A stretch of 64,000 bases of DNA from Robinsoniella peoriensis (GTDB lineage: Bacteria; Bacillota; Clostridia; Lachnospirales; Lachnospiraceae). Each line of letters starts with the position of its first letter. Position 1 is the first letter of the stretch. The notes under the pieces are model-generated. The model made no database searches, had not been told where the DNA came from, and worked only from the letters and a program-made list of their open reading frames with translations. This document shows, piece by piece, positions 43,309-52,915 of the stretch. Both the position numbers and the translations under genes were made by a program. The stretch lies in NCBI RefSeq assembly GCF_042680125.1, contig NZ_JBHTNY010000029.1. The stretch is one strand, 5' to 3'.

Positions 43309-43459
43309 TTTGTGCACCCCCATGTTAAGATTTTTATGTAAACTATTATAACAGACTTTTTGGGATTTTCCTACAAAAAATCCCATTTTTTATCCATTTT
43401 TTTGCATAAAAAGTCTTAACGCAATTTTAATGCGCCAGAATATGCATGAAAATGAGCCA

Positions 43460-44368
43460 TTACAGAAGTTTTTTAATCTCTTTTGCCTTCTCCATCAGTT
43501 CCTTTTCATTGACATATTTTGTCAGGCAGCCCACTCCTTCCACACAGGTTCCTCCTGTTACGTTTCCATATATAATGCTGTCTGTTACACTGCAGTCATG
43601 ATAAAGCCCATAGATAAATCCAGCCATAAATGCGTCTCCGGCACCTGTGGAATCAATTTTATTTACGTTTTGAAGCGGTGGAATGACAATGCTTTCTCCA
43701 TTTTTCCAGTACAGACAGCCTGCACTGTCCAGTTTTATTATTACCTCCGGAAAAAACCTGCCCAGTTCCACAGCTGCTTCTTCTACATTGTCTTTTCCGG
43801 TGATTTTTAATGCCTCTTTCTGGTTTGGTGTAAAAAAATCTGCAAGCTCCAGATACTCTTTGTATTTCTGAGTGGACAGTCCTTCATCCCAGCCCACATC
43901 AAAAACCAGAATGGCGCCCTCTGCCTTCAGCCGTTTATAAGCATCCAGAAATCCCGCGTGCATATCGATGACTTTTGCCCCCTGCAGCTGCCGGTAAGTT
44001 TCTTCCTGGATTATCTGTGTAATGTCCACTCGGTCCAGCGCTGACATAAAAGTGCGGTCCCTTTCCGTAATCATAACGGATGTTACTGCTACCGGAATTC
44101 CGTTTCCACGATATAAATTTGCATAGGAGACTCCGCAGGCATCCAGCAGTTTGGCTGCATACCCGGAAAATACATCTTCCCCCAGAAAAGTTGCAATCTT
44201 AGAATCAACTCCCAGCCTGGACAATGTTATCATGGTCGCCGGTACACCGCCGCCCAGCTGAATATCCAGACTTTTTGCATAAACCTCTTCTCCCTCTTCT
44301 GGAAGGTGCCCCACTCCCAGATACAGTAGATCCAGATTTAAATATCCCACACCTGCTGCAAATCCCAT
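43460..44368 (-). CDS. PfkB family carbohydrate kinase
   Basis: 302 residues of ribokinase fold. LGGGVPATMITLSRLG near residue 38 is the sugar-binding motif, and NKIDSTGAGDAFMAGFIYGL near 245-264 carries the ATP/anion hole and catalytic Asp. It phosphorylates a sugar or sugar phosphate released by the GH4 enzyme encoded upstream, one base from its start codon (TGATATG). Substrate unknown. Last gene of the LacI-GH4-PfkB operon. Confidence 0.92.
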   Translation of the reverse strand: MGFAAGVGYLNLDLLYLGVGHLPEEGEEVYAKSLDIQLGGGVPATMITLSRLGVDSKIATFLGEDVFSGYAAKLLDACGVSYANLYRGNGIPVAVTSVMITERDRTFMSALDRVDITQIIQEETYRQLQGAKVIDMHAGFLDAYKRLKAEGAILVFDVGWDEGLSTQKYKEYLELADFFTPNQKEALKITGKDNVEEAAVELGRFFPEVIIKLDSAGCLYWKNGESIVIPPLQNVNKIDSTGAGDAFMAGFIYGLYHDCSVTDSIIYGNVTGGTCVEGVGCLTKYVNEKELMEKAKEIKKLL

Positions 44369-44369
44369 A

Positions 44370-45752
44370 TCAGCTCCATCCTTTCATATATGCTTCATTT
44401 ATTTTCATATACTCATATGCTAACTTTTTGGCAAAGGTATAAGAGTTAACCAGCGGGTGGACCATCAGGCAGTCAATTGCTTTTTCTATACTCTTTTCCC
44501 TGATTGCTTCGGAAGCCAGGCGTTCATACATTTTGACTCTGCGTATCATTTCCATGGGTATGCGGTCCGGTTCGATCTCGTGGGGGTAGTAATTACCGTT
44601 TTTAATCGTACAGCTGATTTCTACCACATCGGTATCCTCCAGTCCTTTGACTGCTCCGTTATTCGGTACACAGAGTATCATTTCTTTTTCTTCCTCTCCC
44701 AATTCCGATTCAATGAATTTCAGCGCAACACCTGCATATCCGCCGCTGTCTTTTGCATAAATATCAAAATGATAAGGAGGTTTTTTACTGTCTATTCCGG
44801 TCTCATTTGCCATATAGGCTGCTTCCCTTAAACCATACCACTTTTCAAATACCTTCAGGCATTCGTCAAAATTATGTTCAATATCCATCTTTGATAATTC
44901 TTCGGTCATATGGATGTTCACATCCCGAATTACTTCTCCTCTGGTGACTTTTGCATTTAAGATGTTCTGTACTGCCTCTTCTCTGTAGTAGAAGTAGTAG
45001 AGATATTCATTTAAAATGCATCCCACATGCTCAACCAGGCCTTTATCAAAAAACCGCATTTCTGTGTTTTCATAAATTTCATCTTTTTGAAGCAGTTCCG
45101 GCATAATTTCTTTTCCATCCAGTTTTATACTCTTAAAAAATGAGAGATGGTTTAATCCGTAACATTCTCCTGTGATGGAATCCTGGCTTACACCGTACAT
45201 CTGTGCAAAGGAATGGAGCAGACTGCTGGGTGCATCGCAGATTCCATAAGTAAAATCAAACCCCATATCCCGCAAGGTCTGTGACACTACCCCCGCCGGA
45301 TTCGTAAAGTTGAAGATTTTTACACGGGGATTTGCGTATTTCTTCGCCAGCTCACAATATTCAACCAATGCCGGAATAGAACGCATCGCAAAAGAAAATC
45401 CTGCCGCTCCGGTTGTCTCCTGGCCCAGGATTCCCAGCGCCAGTGCTGTCCGCTCATCCTGTATACGCATTTCATCTTCCCCAACACGTATGGTAGTAAT
45501 CATATAATCTGCATCTTTAATAGCTTCCACCGGGTCCGATGTCAGGGAAAAATTCACCGTATCGTCAATCCGCTTTGCAACCTGAGCCGCCATTTTTCCG
45601 TAGATGTTTAATTTTGTTTCATTGTTGTCCATAAATACAATTTCCGTAAATCCCAGTTTTTTGGCATGCTGTACCAGGCTTTTCGCCAGAAACATAGAAC
45701 GTACACCGCCTCCGCCTATTACTGTAATTTTTTTTGCTCCTGCTTTGCTCAT
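44370..45752 (-). CDS. Glycoside hydrolase family 4 enzyme (6-phospho-beta-glucosidase/alpha-galactosidase type)
   Basis: 460 residues. The NAD-binding Rossmann motif is KITVIGGGGVRSMFLAKSL. The metal-site residues are visible as the Cys in GICDAPSSLL and the His in GLNHLSFFK. GH4 enzymes use NAD+ and Mn2+ and an unusual oxidation-elimination mechanism, and often cleave phosphorylated disaccharides. No PTS genes are nearby, so the substrate may come from another locus. ATG at 45752 with GGAGG 9 bases upstream; the reading from 45767 contains that site and was rejected. Confidence 0.9.
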   Translation of the reverse strand: MSKAGAKKITVIGGGGVRSMFLAKSLVQHAKKLGFTEIVFMDNNETKLNIYGKMAAQVAKRIDDTVNFSLTSDPVEAIKDADYMITTIRVGEDEMRIQDERTALALGILGQETTGAAGFSFAMRSIPALVEYCELAKKYANPRVKIFNFTNPAGVVSQTLRDMGFDFTYGICDAPSSLLHSFAQMYGVSQDSITGECYGLNHLSFFKSIKLDGKEIMPELLQKDEIYENTEMRFFDKGLVEHVGCILNEYLYYFYYREEAVQNILNAKVTRGEVIRDVNIHMTEELSKMDIEHNFDECLKVFEKWYGLREAAYMANETGIDSKKPPYHFDIYAKDSGGYAGVALKFIESELGEEEKEMILCVPNNGAVKGLEDTDVVEISCTIKNGNYYPHEIEPDRIPMEMIRRVKMYERLASEAIREKSIEKAIDCLMVHPLVNSYTFAKKLAYEYMKINEAYMKGWS

Positions 45753-45774
45753 CTTCGTTTCCTCCATTTTTTAG

Positions 45775-46758
45775 TTACTGTCTCTTTTGACAGGTATTTC
45801 TCTGCACGATGTCAAAAGGCAGTGTGATATCCATATTTTCTTCTTCCCCATAGAGATTCAAGAACATATTCAGTGACTTTGTTACGAACTGCCGGATAGG
45901 CTGGTGAATAGTGGTAAGGGGCGGAACTGCCCTTCCCGCCGCAGTAATATCATCAAATCCCAGTACCGATACGTCTTCGGGAACCTGCACTTTGCATTCC
46001 TTTAGTGCAGCCATCGCACCAATTGCCATTTCATCGCTGAATGCAAAAATTGCTGTAAATTCCCTTTCATTTTCTACTGCCTGTTTCGCAAGCCGGTATC
46101 CCATATCATAGGTAACCCCGCCAAACAACACCATACTTTTTTCATCAAAAGGGACATTCTTCTCTTCCATTGCCCGCTTAGCCCCGGTAAGGCGCTGAAA
46201 AACGGAACTGATGGATCTGTTGCGATCCGACAGGAACAGTATCCTTTCATGTCCAAGTTCCAGCAAATAACGGGTTCCTTCATATCCTGCCGCAAGATCA
46301 TTGATATGTACCATTCCCAGACGCCTGTCCAGTGTTGCCCCGCCGCACATAACAGTTCTGATTTTTTTTGAAGCAATATAATTCAGAATATCCCCGCTGA
46401 TATTTTCATCCAGATAGATAACGCCTTCTATATTCATTTCGTTAAAATACTGTTTGTAATCATCTTTGCCCTCTAAAATCGGGATAAAAACGATGCGGTA
46501 ATCGTATCTTGGCATCTGATCCACAATCTCCCGCATAACCTCTGAAAAAAACTCAAGGGGAAACTCAGGGATTAAAACTGCGATAACACCACAATTACGA
46601 TGCCGTCTTCCTTTATGTTCATATCCAAGCTTGTCAGCAGCATCTTCAATCTTCCTTGCCAGTTCTGTGCTTACCACTTTTCCCCCGCTAAAATATCTGG
46701 ATACCGTAGCCAGGGAAACACCTGCCTTTTTTGCCACATCTCTTGCTGTGAATGTCAT
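45775..46758 (-). CDS. LacI family transcriptional regulator
   Basis: 327 residues. N-terminal LacI helix-turn-helix and hinge (TARDVAKKAGVSLATVSRYF, then EDAADKLGYEHKGRR), then a periplasmic-binding-protein-like effector domain (VIAVLIPEFPLEFFSEV, FAFSDEMAIGAMAALKE, VSVLGFDDITAAGRAVPPLT, TIHQPIRQF). It is the first gene of the operon it probably represses, with GH4 and PfkB following. AAAGGAGG precedes the ATG. Confidence 0.93.
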   Translation of the reverse strand: MTFTARDVAKKAGVSLATVSRYFSGGKVVSTELARKIEDAADKLGYEHKGRRHRNCGVIAVLIPEFPLEFFSEVMREIVDQMPRYDYRIVFIPILEGKDDYKQYFNEMNIEGVIYLDENISGDILNYIASKKIRTVMCGGATLDRRLGMVHINDLAAGYEGTRYLLELGHERILFLSDRNRSISSVFQRLTGAKRAMEEKNVPFDEKSMVLFGGVTYDMGYRLAKQAVENEREFTAIFAFSDEMAIGAMAALKECKVQVPEDVSVLGFDDITAAGRAVPPLTTIHQPIRQFVTKSLNMFLNLYGEEENMDITLPFDIVQRNTCQKRQ

Positions 46759-47077
46759 TTATATCCTCCTTTTGTTTCCTGCTGTTACTTCTTTTTTTAT
46801 TGAAGTCCACATCAATCAGTTAAGCTGTTGTATGTTTAATGTTCTTATAAATACTGCATTTTTGATGTTAATCTTATTATATTCCAGTTCATTTAAAAGT
46901 CAATCTTGTTTCATTTGTTTCCTTTTTGTTTCCTAATTTTCAAGTAAACAAATTAAGCCTGGGGCGAAGCCGTCAAAAATCCTTTCTTTTCTGATCCCTA
47001 TCCTATATAATAACGTATTAGATATCCCAATTATCTTCATAATATAGGAAGTCCTATTGCTATGAAAGGAGTCACTC
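46759..47077. promoter_or_regulatory. Divergent intergenic region between the LacI-type and DUF362 genes
   Basis: 319 bp. On the plus strand TTTGTTTCC-type repeats cluster at 46905-46933 (CTTGTTTC, TTTGTTTCC, TTTGTTTCC, 9-11 bp apart), with another GTTTCC near 46774 and a partly complementary AGTAAACAAATT near 46944; these may be operators for the LacI-type repressor. TATAAT-like sequence for the DUF362 gene lies near 47005. Confidence 0.4.
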
Positions 47078-48208
47078 ATGACCAGAATAAGTATTACGAA
47101 TACCCGTTCTTACGAGCAGCCTCTTGTAAACAAAGCGGTATATGAACATATGGAACGTTTTAACCTTGGTAAAAAACTGTCCCCGGATACAAAGGTACTG
47201 ATAAAGCCAAATCTTCTGATGAAGAGAACACCGGAGGAATTTACAACCACACATCCATCCATTGTTGAAGCCGTTATCATATGGCTGAAAGAGAATGGTA
47301 TAAGTAAAATAACCATAGCTGACAGCCCTGGCGGTCCCTACACTGCTACTGCATTAAAAGGTATCTATCACGCATCGGGCATGACGGATATCTGTGAACG
47401 GCACAGCATCACTCTGAATCTGGATACGTCTTCCCGGAATATAGAGAACAAAAAAGGGAAACTAGTAAAACAGTTTCCCATAATCACACCAGTCTGTGAT
47501 GCAGACTTTATCATTGACATTTGCAAACTAAAAACCCATGCGATGACCGGCTTAAGCGGAGCCGTGAAAAATTTATTTGGAACAATTCCCGGACTTACAA
47601 AACCCGCTTATCATGCCAGGTTCCCCGAAAAAACACCCTTTTGTTCTATGCTGGTCGATCTTTGTGAAACGGTTTCACCGGACTTTATTCTGGTGGATGC
47701 CATACAGGCAATGGAAGGCAACGGACCTTCCGGGGGCACCATGAGAGAGACGGGACTTATTCTGGCATCTGACAATCCCTATGACATGGATTACTGCCTG
47801 TGTAAGATCATTGGTGTAAACCCCAAGAGCATACTTACCGTAAAAGAATCCATTACCCGTGGATTATGCTGCGGTGATTTTGATCAGCTTGAACTGATAG
47901 GGGAAATCCACAAGCAGGAACCTTTCCGGGTTCCCCGGGAATCCTCCCTTGATTTTACAACGTTTCTGCCTCCATTAATACGGCGTCCCGTCCGTGCCTT
48001 TGTTTTTCATTACCTCTCTGCGAAACCGGTAATCATAAATGAAAAATGCATCGGGTGCGGTAAGTGCGCGGAAAGCTGTCCCCAGAAAACAATTCATATT
48101 GAATCGAAAAAAGCTAAGATTTATTATCGTAATTGTATCCGCTGTTACTGCTGCCACGAAATGTGCCCGGTAAAGGCAATTGATATACGCAGAGGGTTAA
48201 TACGATAG
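47078..48208 (+). CDS. DUF362 protein with C-terminal 2[4Fe-4S] ferredoxin domain
   Basis: 376 residues. The DUF362 body contains VLIKPNLLMKRTPEEFTTTH, SKITIADSPGG, ICKLKTHAMTGLSGAVKNLF and PDFILVDAIQAMEGNGPSGG. The C-terminus has two cluster motifs (CIGCGKCAESCP and CIRCYCCHEMCP). The family is widespread in anaerobes; its reaction is unknown, although iron-sulfur electron transfer is certain from the motifs. AAAGGAG lies 8 bases before the ATG. Single-gene unit with its own terminator. Confidence 0.92.
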   Translation: MTRISITNTRSYEQPLVNKAVYEHMERFNLGKKLSPDTKVLIKPNLLMKRTPEEFTTTHPSIVEAVIIWLKENGISKITIADSPGGPYTATALKGIYHASGMTDICERHSITLNLDTSSRNIENKKGKLVKQFPIITPVCDADFIIDICKLKTHAMTGLSGAVKNLFGTIPGLTKPAYHARFPEKTPFCSMLVDLCETVSPDFILVDAIQAMEGNGPSGGTMRETGLILASDNPYDMDYCLCKIIGVNPKSILTVKESITRGLCCGDFDQLELIGEIHKQEPFRVPRESSLDFTTFLPPLIRRPVRAFVFHYLSAKPVIINEKCIGCGKCAESCPQKTIHIESKKAKIYYRNCIRCYCCHEMCPVKAIDIRRGLIR

Positions 48209-48215
48209 CTTTTTT

Positions 48216-48262
48216 GAAAAATATTTGGATGTAATATATTATTTAACTTCCAAATATTTTTC
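48216..48262 (+). terminator. Terminator of the DUF362 gene
   Basis: Perfect 14-bp stem GAAAAATATTTGGA/TCCAAATATTTTTC with a 19-base loop, a few bases after the stop codon; the T-run is inside the 3' arm. Confidence 0.7.
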
Positions 48263-48449
48263 TATTTGTCCATCGAATTGAGAAATATACTACTAGTCTT
48301 GTTTAATCTAAATATGTCATATTTCTTTAATACTTTGGGAAGTGCTTTTTCATATGAAATAGTAGATTTTGTTGAGAAAAGGACATTTTTTGTGGCTGGG
48401 GTAATGTTCGTAAAGAGATAGGGGTTGGGAATGACAGTTCTAAAACAAA

Positions 48450-48479
48450 GGTCAAAATCCATTAAATTGGATTTCGACC
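48450..48479 (-). terminator. Terminator of the Dlt-like operon
   Basis: On the minus strand GGTCGAAATCCA pairs with TGGATTTTGACC (12 pairs, one G-U) around a 6-base loop, followed by TTTGTTTT, directly after the last stop codon. Confidence 0.85.
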
Positions 48480-48484
48480 CTTAT

Positions 48485-49483
48485 TTACATACCTACGCTC
48501 TGTATCGCCTTTTCATACTTACGCAGATCTGCATTCCATCCTGAATAGGCAGAGTCATCCCGCCTGTCCGGCAAAAAATAGTTTTCCTTCAGATATTTAC
48601 CCAGATAAGCCGTCACCTTCCTGGCGCCGTTATAGTTCATGTGATCTCCTTTGTCTCTGGTATCGGATACCCAGTCAACCTTATACTCTTTCCCCGGCTT
48701 ATTCAGATCCAGAAATGGAATCTCATTTTGTTCTGCATATTCCGCTACTGAATTATGCCTCTTATAATTCCATGAATTTGCAGAAGGGATTTCCACAAAC
48801 AGAAGTTTAATCCCCTTTTCTTTGCACATAGAAACAATCTTATCCAGATAAAATCGGGGTATCCCGTCTATTTTTGTCTTTTTCTTTCTCTTACGCATGT
48901 AGCGTTTTCCAAGATAAGGATCTACACGGTCTGTATACCGGAAACCTTTCCAGAAATTATCAAACGTATACTTCACTTTTCCCGTGAAATCTTCCGGTTT
49001 TAAAATTTTCCATCGGTTATGATATTGAAACACCGGAAATTGATCTGCCAGCCCTGCAAAAATCACTTTTTCCCGTTCTTTTGCCGGCGTTGCATTCTGA
49101 AAAATTTCATCCGTTTCAAATATAACCACCTTGGGGGACTGGTACTCCAGTATTGATTTCAGCAGATAATACGCCTCATACACACGCTGTCCTGGTTCTC
49201 CGCAGACATAAGATGCAAGCCCATAGTCCTTCCACAGCTGCATAGGTGTATACGCTGCATAAATATCACTGTTGCCTATTGCTATTACATCCAGGGAATT
49301 TTCCCGTTCCGTATATACTGCGCGTGTCTCCGGTTCTTTGATTCCGCTGGCAGGGGTATTATCCTTTGGCTTCAAAACCTGGGATGCGCCGGTGAGAAGT
49401 ATCAGGGCGATTCCCAGAAATACAGCCAATTTAAACAGGAAAAGAAATCCACTTTTCAGTATCGTCCGTTTATTGAAGTTCAT
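48485..49483 (-). CDS. Membrane-anchored SGNH-type protein of a Dlt-like operon (DltD/AlgJ-like role)
   Basis: 332 residues. One N-terminal transmembrane helix (about 13-33) anchors an extracellular domain. LDVIAIGNSDIYAAY carries the SGNH nucleophile Ser, and GDHMNYNGARKVTAYL near the C-terminus carries the Asp/His of the triad. In its position after an MBOAT gene it corresponds to DltD or AlgJ, which move acyl groups to an extracellular polymer. Sequence resemblance to DltD itself is limited. Last gene of the operon. Confidence 0.8.
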   Translation of the reverse strand: MNFNKRTILKSGFLFLFKLAVFLGIALILLTGASQVLKPKDNTPASGIKEPETRAVYTERENSLDVIAIGNSDIYAAYTPMQLWKDYGLASYVCGEPGQRVYEAYYLLKSILEYQSPKVVIFETDEIFQNATPAKEREKVIFAGLADQFPVFQYHNRWKILKPEDFTGKVKYTFDNFWKGFRYTDRVDPYLGKRYMRKRKKKTKIDGIPRFYLDKIVSMCKEKGIKLLFVEIPSANSWNYKRHNSVAEYAEQNEIPFLDLNKPGKEYKVDWVSDTRDKGDHMNYNGARKVTAYLGKYLKENYFLPDRRDDSAYSGWNADLRKYEKAIQSVGM

Positions 49484-49540
49484 TTTGTTTCCTCCTGCTG
49501 CTATTTCTCTTTAGATTTATGGCATGGTTTTTAAGCAGAC

Positions 49541-51130
49541 TCAAAACTGAGCATAGATAAAGTCAACCGGCGAATAGCCCATTCCGTAAGCCCCCAAGAG
49601 CAGGACCGAAAAGGCGGCTGCATAGTAAATGGCAAACCGGACTGCAATATGCCTGTTGGAAATCCACTCTCTTAGATTTAGTCCCATTTCCTGGGCAAAG
49701 CTTACAGCAAATACCACTATAATCCCAAAGCCCACTGCCGCATAGTCCATCTTATCCATTCCCAGATTCAATAAAACACCTTCTCTGAGAGGTGCCAGGG
49801 AAAATCCCCCAAACATGGAGAACAGCATTTTGATTCCCACTTTCAGACTCACCGCCCGAAAAAACAGCATACCGATATTGACTAAAAAGAAGGTTCTTAA
49901 AATCTGCCAAAATTGAAATCCCCAGCTTTTACGGTTTAGATGAAGACTTTTGCAAATCTTCTCAAACAGAGGCTCAGCCAGCATCCCCAGCATAATAATC
50001 ATAAAATAATACATGCCGTAAAAAACGTATTTCCAACTGGCACCATGCCATAATCCATTGCAGAGCCACACCGGAAACAGGGCACAGGCAGAAGGCAGCA
50101 GCTTTGCAAGATGCGTGGAAAGATGATTCCTGCCCCATTTGCCCAGATGCATTACCCGTTTGGATAAGGATACCGAATAAAATATATAATCCCGGAACCA
50201 GGCTCCAAGTGTAATATGCCAGCGCCTCCAGAACTCGGATACATTTCTGGAAAAAAACGGTCTTTCAAAATTCTCGGGCAGACTAACGCCAAAGAGCTGC
50301 GCGCTTCCGATTACCATATCCATACAACCGGAGAATTCACAATAGATTTGAATCGTATAGCACAAAACTGCCGTCGCAACTGTAATTCCGGTATAATCCG
50401 GGTATGCGGTAAAGACGGTGTTTACCAGCAGATTTAAGCGGTCCGCAATCACAATTTTCTTAAATAGCCCCCATACAATGCGCTGTGCACCAAATGATAT
50501 GTTTTTCGGTTGAAAGGAATGCCCCTTTAAAAGTTCATCCGACATTTGATCGTAGCGCACAATAGGCCCTTCCACAATTTGTCCAAAAAAGCTTAGAAAC
50601 AGTGCCAGATGACCCAGGTTTTTATCCGCTCTGTATTTGCCACGGTATACATCAATGATATATCCGATTGCCGACAGGGTATAAAAGGAAATCCCAAGGG
50701 GAAGCAAAAGTCTCAGCTCCTTCATTTGGCTGCTTATATGTAAACCCTGTAAAAGATGATTGACATTTAATGCAAAGAAGTTATAGTATTTTAAAAATGC
50801 CAGAATCCCCAGGTTGAACAAAATTGCACACGCTGCTGCCAGGCGTTTCCATTTCTTTAACTGCAGGCGCAGAACCACCTGTTCTGCCAAAGGAGCATCC
50901 GCCATACGGTCCCGGTACTCGTCCTGCATAGTGGTCAGAATCATGCCTGTACCATATACAACAATCGTAGACAGCATTAAAAATCCCATTAGTTTTGCAC
51001 TGGACAGAAAGTAAAACAGGTAACTGGCTGCCAGCAAAGCAATCCATCTGACTTTTTTGGGAAGGATATAATAAATGATGCCGGTGCCTGTCAGAAACAG
51101 CAGTACATATGTATAGGTATTATAAGCCAT
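49541..51130 (-). CDS. MBOAT family O-acyltransferase (DltB/AlgI-like)
   Basis: 529 residues, about ten or more transmembrane helices. The MBOAT core is clear: LPLGISFYTLSAIGYIIDVY, CEFSGCMDMVIGSAQLFGV, FWRRWHITLGAWFRDYIFYS and CNGLWHGASWKYVFYGMYYF with the catalytic His in LWHGAS. It should pass an acyl group from the carrier protein on the inside to an acceptor outside. GAGGGG precedes the ATG; 12 bp follow the carrier gene. Confidence 0.93.
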   Translation of the reverse strand: MAYNTYTYVLLFLTGTGIIYYILPKKVRWIALLAASYLFYFLSSAKLMGFLMLSTIVVYGTGMILTTMQDEYRDRMADAPLAEQVVLRLQLKKWKRLAAACAILFNLGILAFLKYYNFFALNVNHLLQGLHISSQMKELRLLLPLGISFYTLSAIGYIIDVYRGKYRADKNLGHLALFLSFFGQIVEGPIVRYDQMSDELLKGHSFQPKNISFGAQRIVWGLFKKIVIADRLNLLVNTVFTAYPDYTGITVATAVLCYTIQIYCEFSGCMDMVIGSAQLFGVSLPENFERPFFSRNVSEFWRRWHITLGAWFRDYIFYSVSLSKRVMHLGKWGRNHLSTHLAKLLPSACALFPVWLCNGLWHGASWKYVFYGMYYFMIIMLGMLAEPLFEKICKSLHLNRKSWGFQFWQILRTFFLVNIGMLFFRAVSLKVGIKMLFSMFGGFSLAPLREGVLLNLGMDKMDYAAVGFGIIVVFAVSFAQEMGLNLREWISNRHIAVRFAIYYAAAFSVLLLGAYGMGYSPVDFIYAQF

Positions 51131-51142
51131 ACAATCCCCTCG

Positions 51143-51376
51143 CTATATCCGGGCTGGCTGATGGTCTAAAATAAACGCATAAATGGAGGTAGCAGAGCGG
51201 AAATTATCCGGGGTGATATCTACCGGGGTAATATCGATCTGGTAGATGTCACTGATTTCCGACACCAGCTGAATCATTTCAAATGAGTCCAAAATATGGT
51301 CCTCAATCAGATTATTCTCTTTGCTGAAATCTACTCCGGGTTTTATCTTTTCCAGTATTTTTAATATTTCATCCAT
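51143..51376 (-). CDS. Acyl/aminoacyl carrier protein (DltC-like)
   Basis: 77 residues, acidic, four-helix carrier protein build. The phosphopantetheine site is S31 in DHILDSFEMIQLV, close to the LDS motif of DltC. Its ATG lies inside the end of the adenylating-enzyme gene (8-bp overlap). It carries the activated acyl group to the membrane acyltransferase. Confidence 0.9.
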   Translation of the reverse strand: MDEILKILEKIKPGVDFSKENNLIEDHILDSFEMIQLVSEISDIYQIDITPVDITPDNFRSATSIYAFILDHQPARI

Positions 51377-52904
51377 TGCATATGCCTCCTAATTTTTTAT
51401 AATTTCTCTGCAGCCACTTCCGGTCTATTTTTCCATTTGTGTTTACCGGCATCTTCTCTGTCATAATATAAAGCCCGGGGCACATATAGGCTGGCACTTT
51501 GTTTTTGATTTTTTTAATAATAGTTTTCTGATCCACATTTTTGCCTTTATAGACCAATACTATCTTTTTCTCATTTTCATCATAAACACATACACAATAA
51601 TCTATATCTTCCAGAGAACCTGCAGCCGCCTCTATCTCACCCAGTTCAATCCGGCAGCCCATATGTTTAATCTGAAAATCTTTGCGGGATACATACATCA
51701 GTTCTCCCAGTTCATTATACTTAACAATATCACCGGTTTTATAAATCAGTTCCGGATACCTGTCATTACATGGGTTCTGGACAAACACTCTGTTTGTTTT
51801 TTCCGGGCTGCGGTAATATCCCTTAGCCAGAAACGGTCCCCTGACACAAAGTTCTCCTTCTTCACCGTAAGGAACCCTTTCTCCTTCTTCATTCAGGATC
51901 AGTATATCGCAGTTATTGCATGCCTTTCCAATCGGAAGTACTTCCTCGTCATCAAAATCCCGGTCCACAATATAATAGGTGCAGATATCGGTTATTTCCG
52001 TTGGTCCATACAAGTTTGCATAAAATATATCCGGCATGTGTGATCTCCAGATATTCAATTGCTTCATAGGCATAACTTCTCCCGCAAAGAGCACCTTTTT
52101 CAAGTCCGGCAGCTGCATATAGTCCAATGCCTTCCAGTTAGCCACCAGGCAGAGCGCAGAGGGAACCCAGTAAATGGTATTTACCTTTCTGTCTCTTAAA
52201 TACTCCAGCAGCTGCATCGGAAATGAAAAGAGCTTCCGGGGAATAATCTGCATGGAAGCCCCGCTTCTTATGGTACTGAAAATATCCAGCACCGACATAC
52301 TAAAATAAAAAGGCGTCTGGCTGCCAAAAACAGTGTCGCAGTTTATCCTGAAAGTTTCAGTTACCCAATCTGTATAGGCAATCACGCTGGCATGATTTAC
52401 AACCACACCTTTTGGCTCACCGGTAGACCCTGAGGTATAGAGCACATACAGCGGATCCGTCTCGATCATAGCCCTTCTGATATCTTTTAACAGCCAGCTG
52501 CTTATTTCCTGCTCCACTGCTGTCTCATAGATTAGAACCGCTCCCTCAGGAAAAAGTTCTCTGGCAGCTTCCTCATGCTCTTTGTCCGTTAATATGGCAA
52601 AAGGCTCCAGGTTCTCCAATATGGACTTTAGTCTGTCTTTTGGCATCTGAATATCAATCATGGTATAAAAATTCCCGCTATACACAACTCCCAGAAGTGC
52701 CTCCATACTCTTAACGCTTCTGTCCAGATAAATTGCGACAGGTGCATTTCGAAGGTGGGAGTTGCCAAGGCAGCTCCCTATTCTCCTTGCATGATCTTTT
52801 AATTCGCAATAAGAGATACTCACATCTTCATCTGCAAAAACTTCTTTCGCGGAAAATTTCTCCGCAGACTCTTCAAAAAGCTGTAATATGTTTTTTTCTC
52901 TCAC
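51369..52904 (-). CDS. AMP-forming carrier-protein ligase, DltA-like, with altered substrate pocket
   Basis: 511 residues of the adenylation-domain superfamily: A3 LYTSGSTGEPKGV (about 155-167), A5 NLYGPTEITD, A7 YKTGDIVKYN and A10 NTNGKIDRKW with the catalytic Lys. Overall similar to D-alanine:carrier-protein ligase. In DltA and amino-acid-activating NRPS domains an Asp in the FDxSV motif binds the substrate amine; here the motif is F201-S202-M203-S204-V205, so that Asp is Ser. The activated acid may therefore not be an alpha-amino acid. ATG follows an AGGAG-like site 11 bp after the lipoprotein gene. Confidence 0.88.
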   Translation of the reverse strand: MREKNILQLFEESAEKFSAKEVFADEDVSISYCELKDHARRIGSCLGNSHLRNAPVAIYLDRSVKSMEALLGVVYSGNFYTMIDIQMPKDRLKSILENLEPFAILTDKEHEEAARELFPEGAVLIYETAVEQEISSWLLKDIRRAMIETDPLYVLYTSGSTGEPKGVVVNHASVIAYTDWVTETFRINCDTVFGSQTPFYFSMSVLDIFSTIRSGASMQIIPRKLFSFPMQLLEYLRDRKVNTIYWVPSALCLVANWKALDYMQLPDLKKVLFAGEVMPMKQLNIWRSHMPDIFYANLYGPTEITDICTYYIVDRDFDDEEVLPIGKACNNCDILILNEEGERVPYGEEGELCVRGPFLAKGYYRSPEKTNRVFVQNPCNDRYPELIYKTGDIVKYNELGELMYVSRKDFQIKHMGCRIELGEIEAAAGSLEDIDYCVCVYDENEKKIVLVYKGKNVDQKTIIKKIKNKVPAYMCPGLYIMTEKMPVNTNGKIDRKWLQRNYKKLGGICNG

Positions 52905-52915
52905 AAGTAATTCTC

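Noticed and set aside
48262..48462. 66-codon reading frame on the minus strand after the Dlt-like operon
   Set aside because: It overlaps terminators at both ends, lacks a ribosome site and has no recognisable features.
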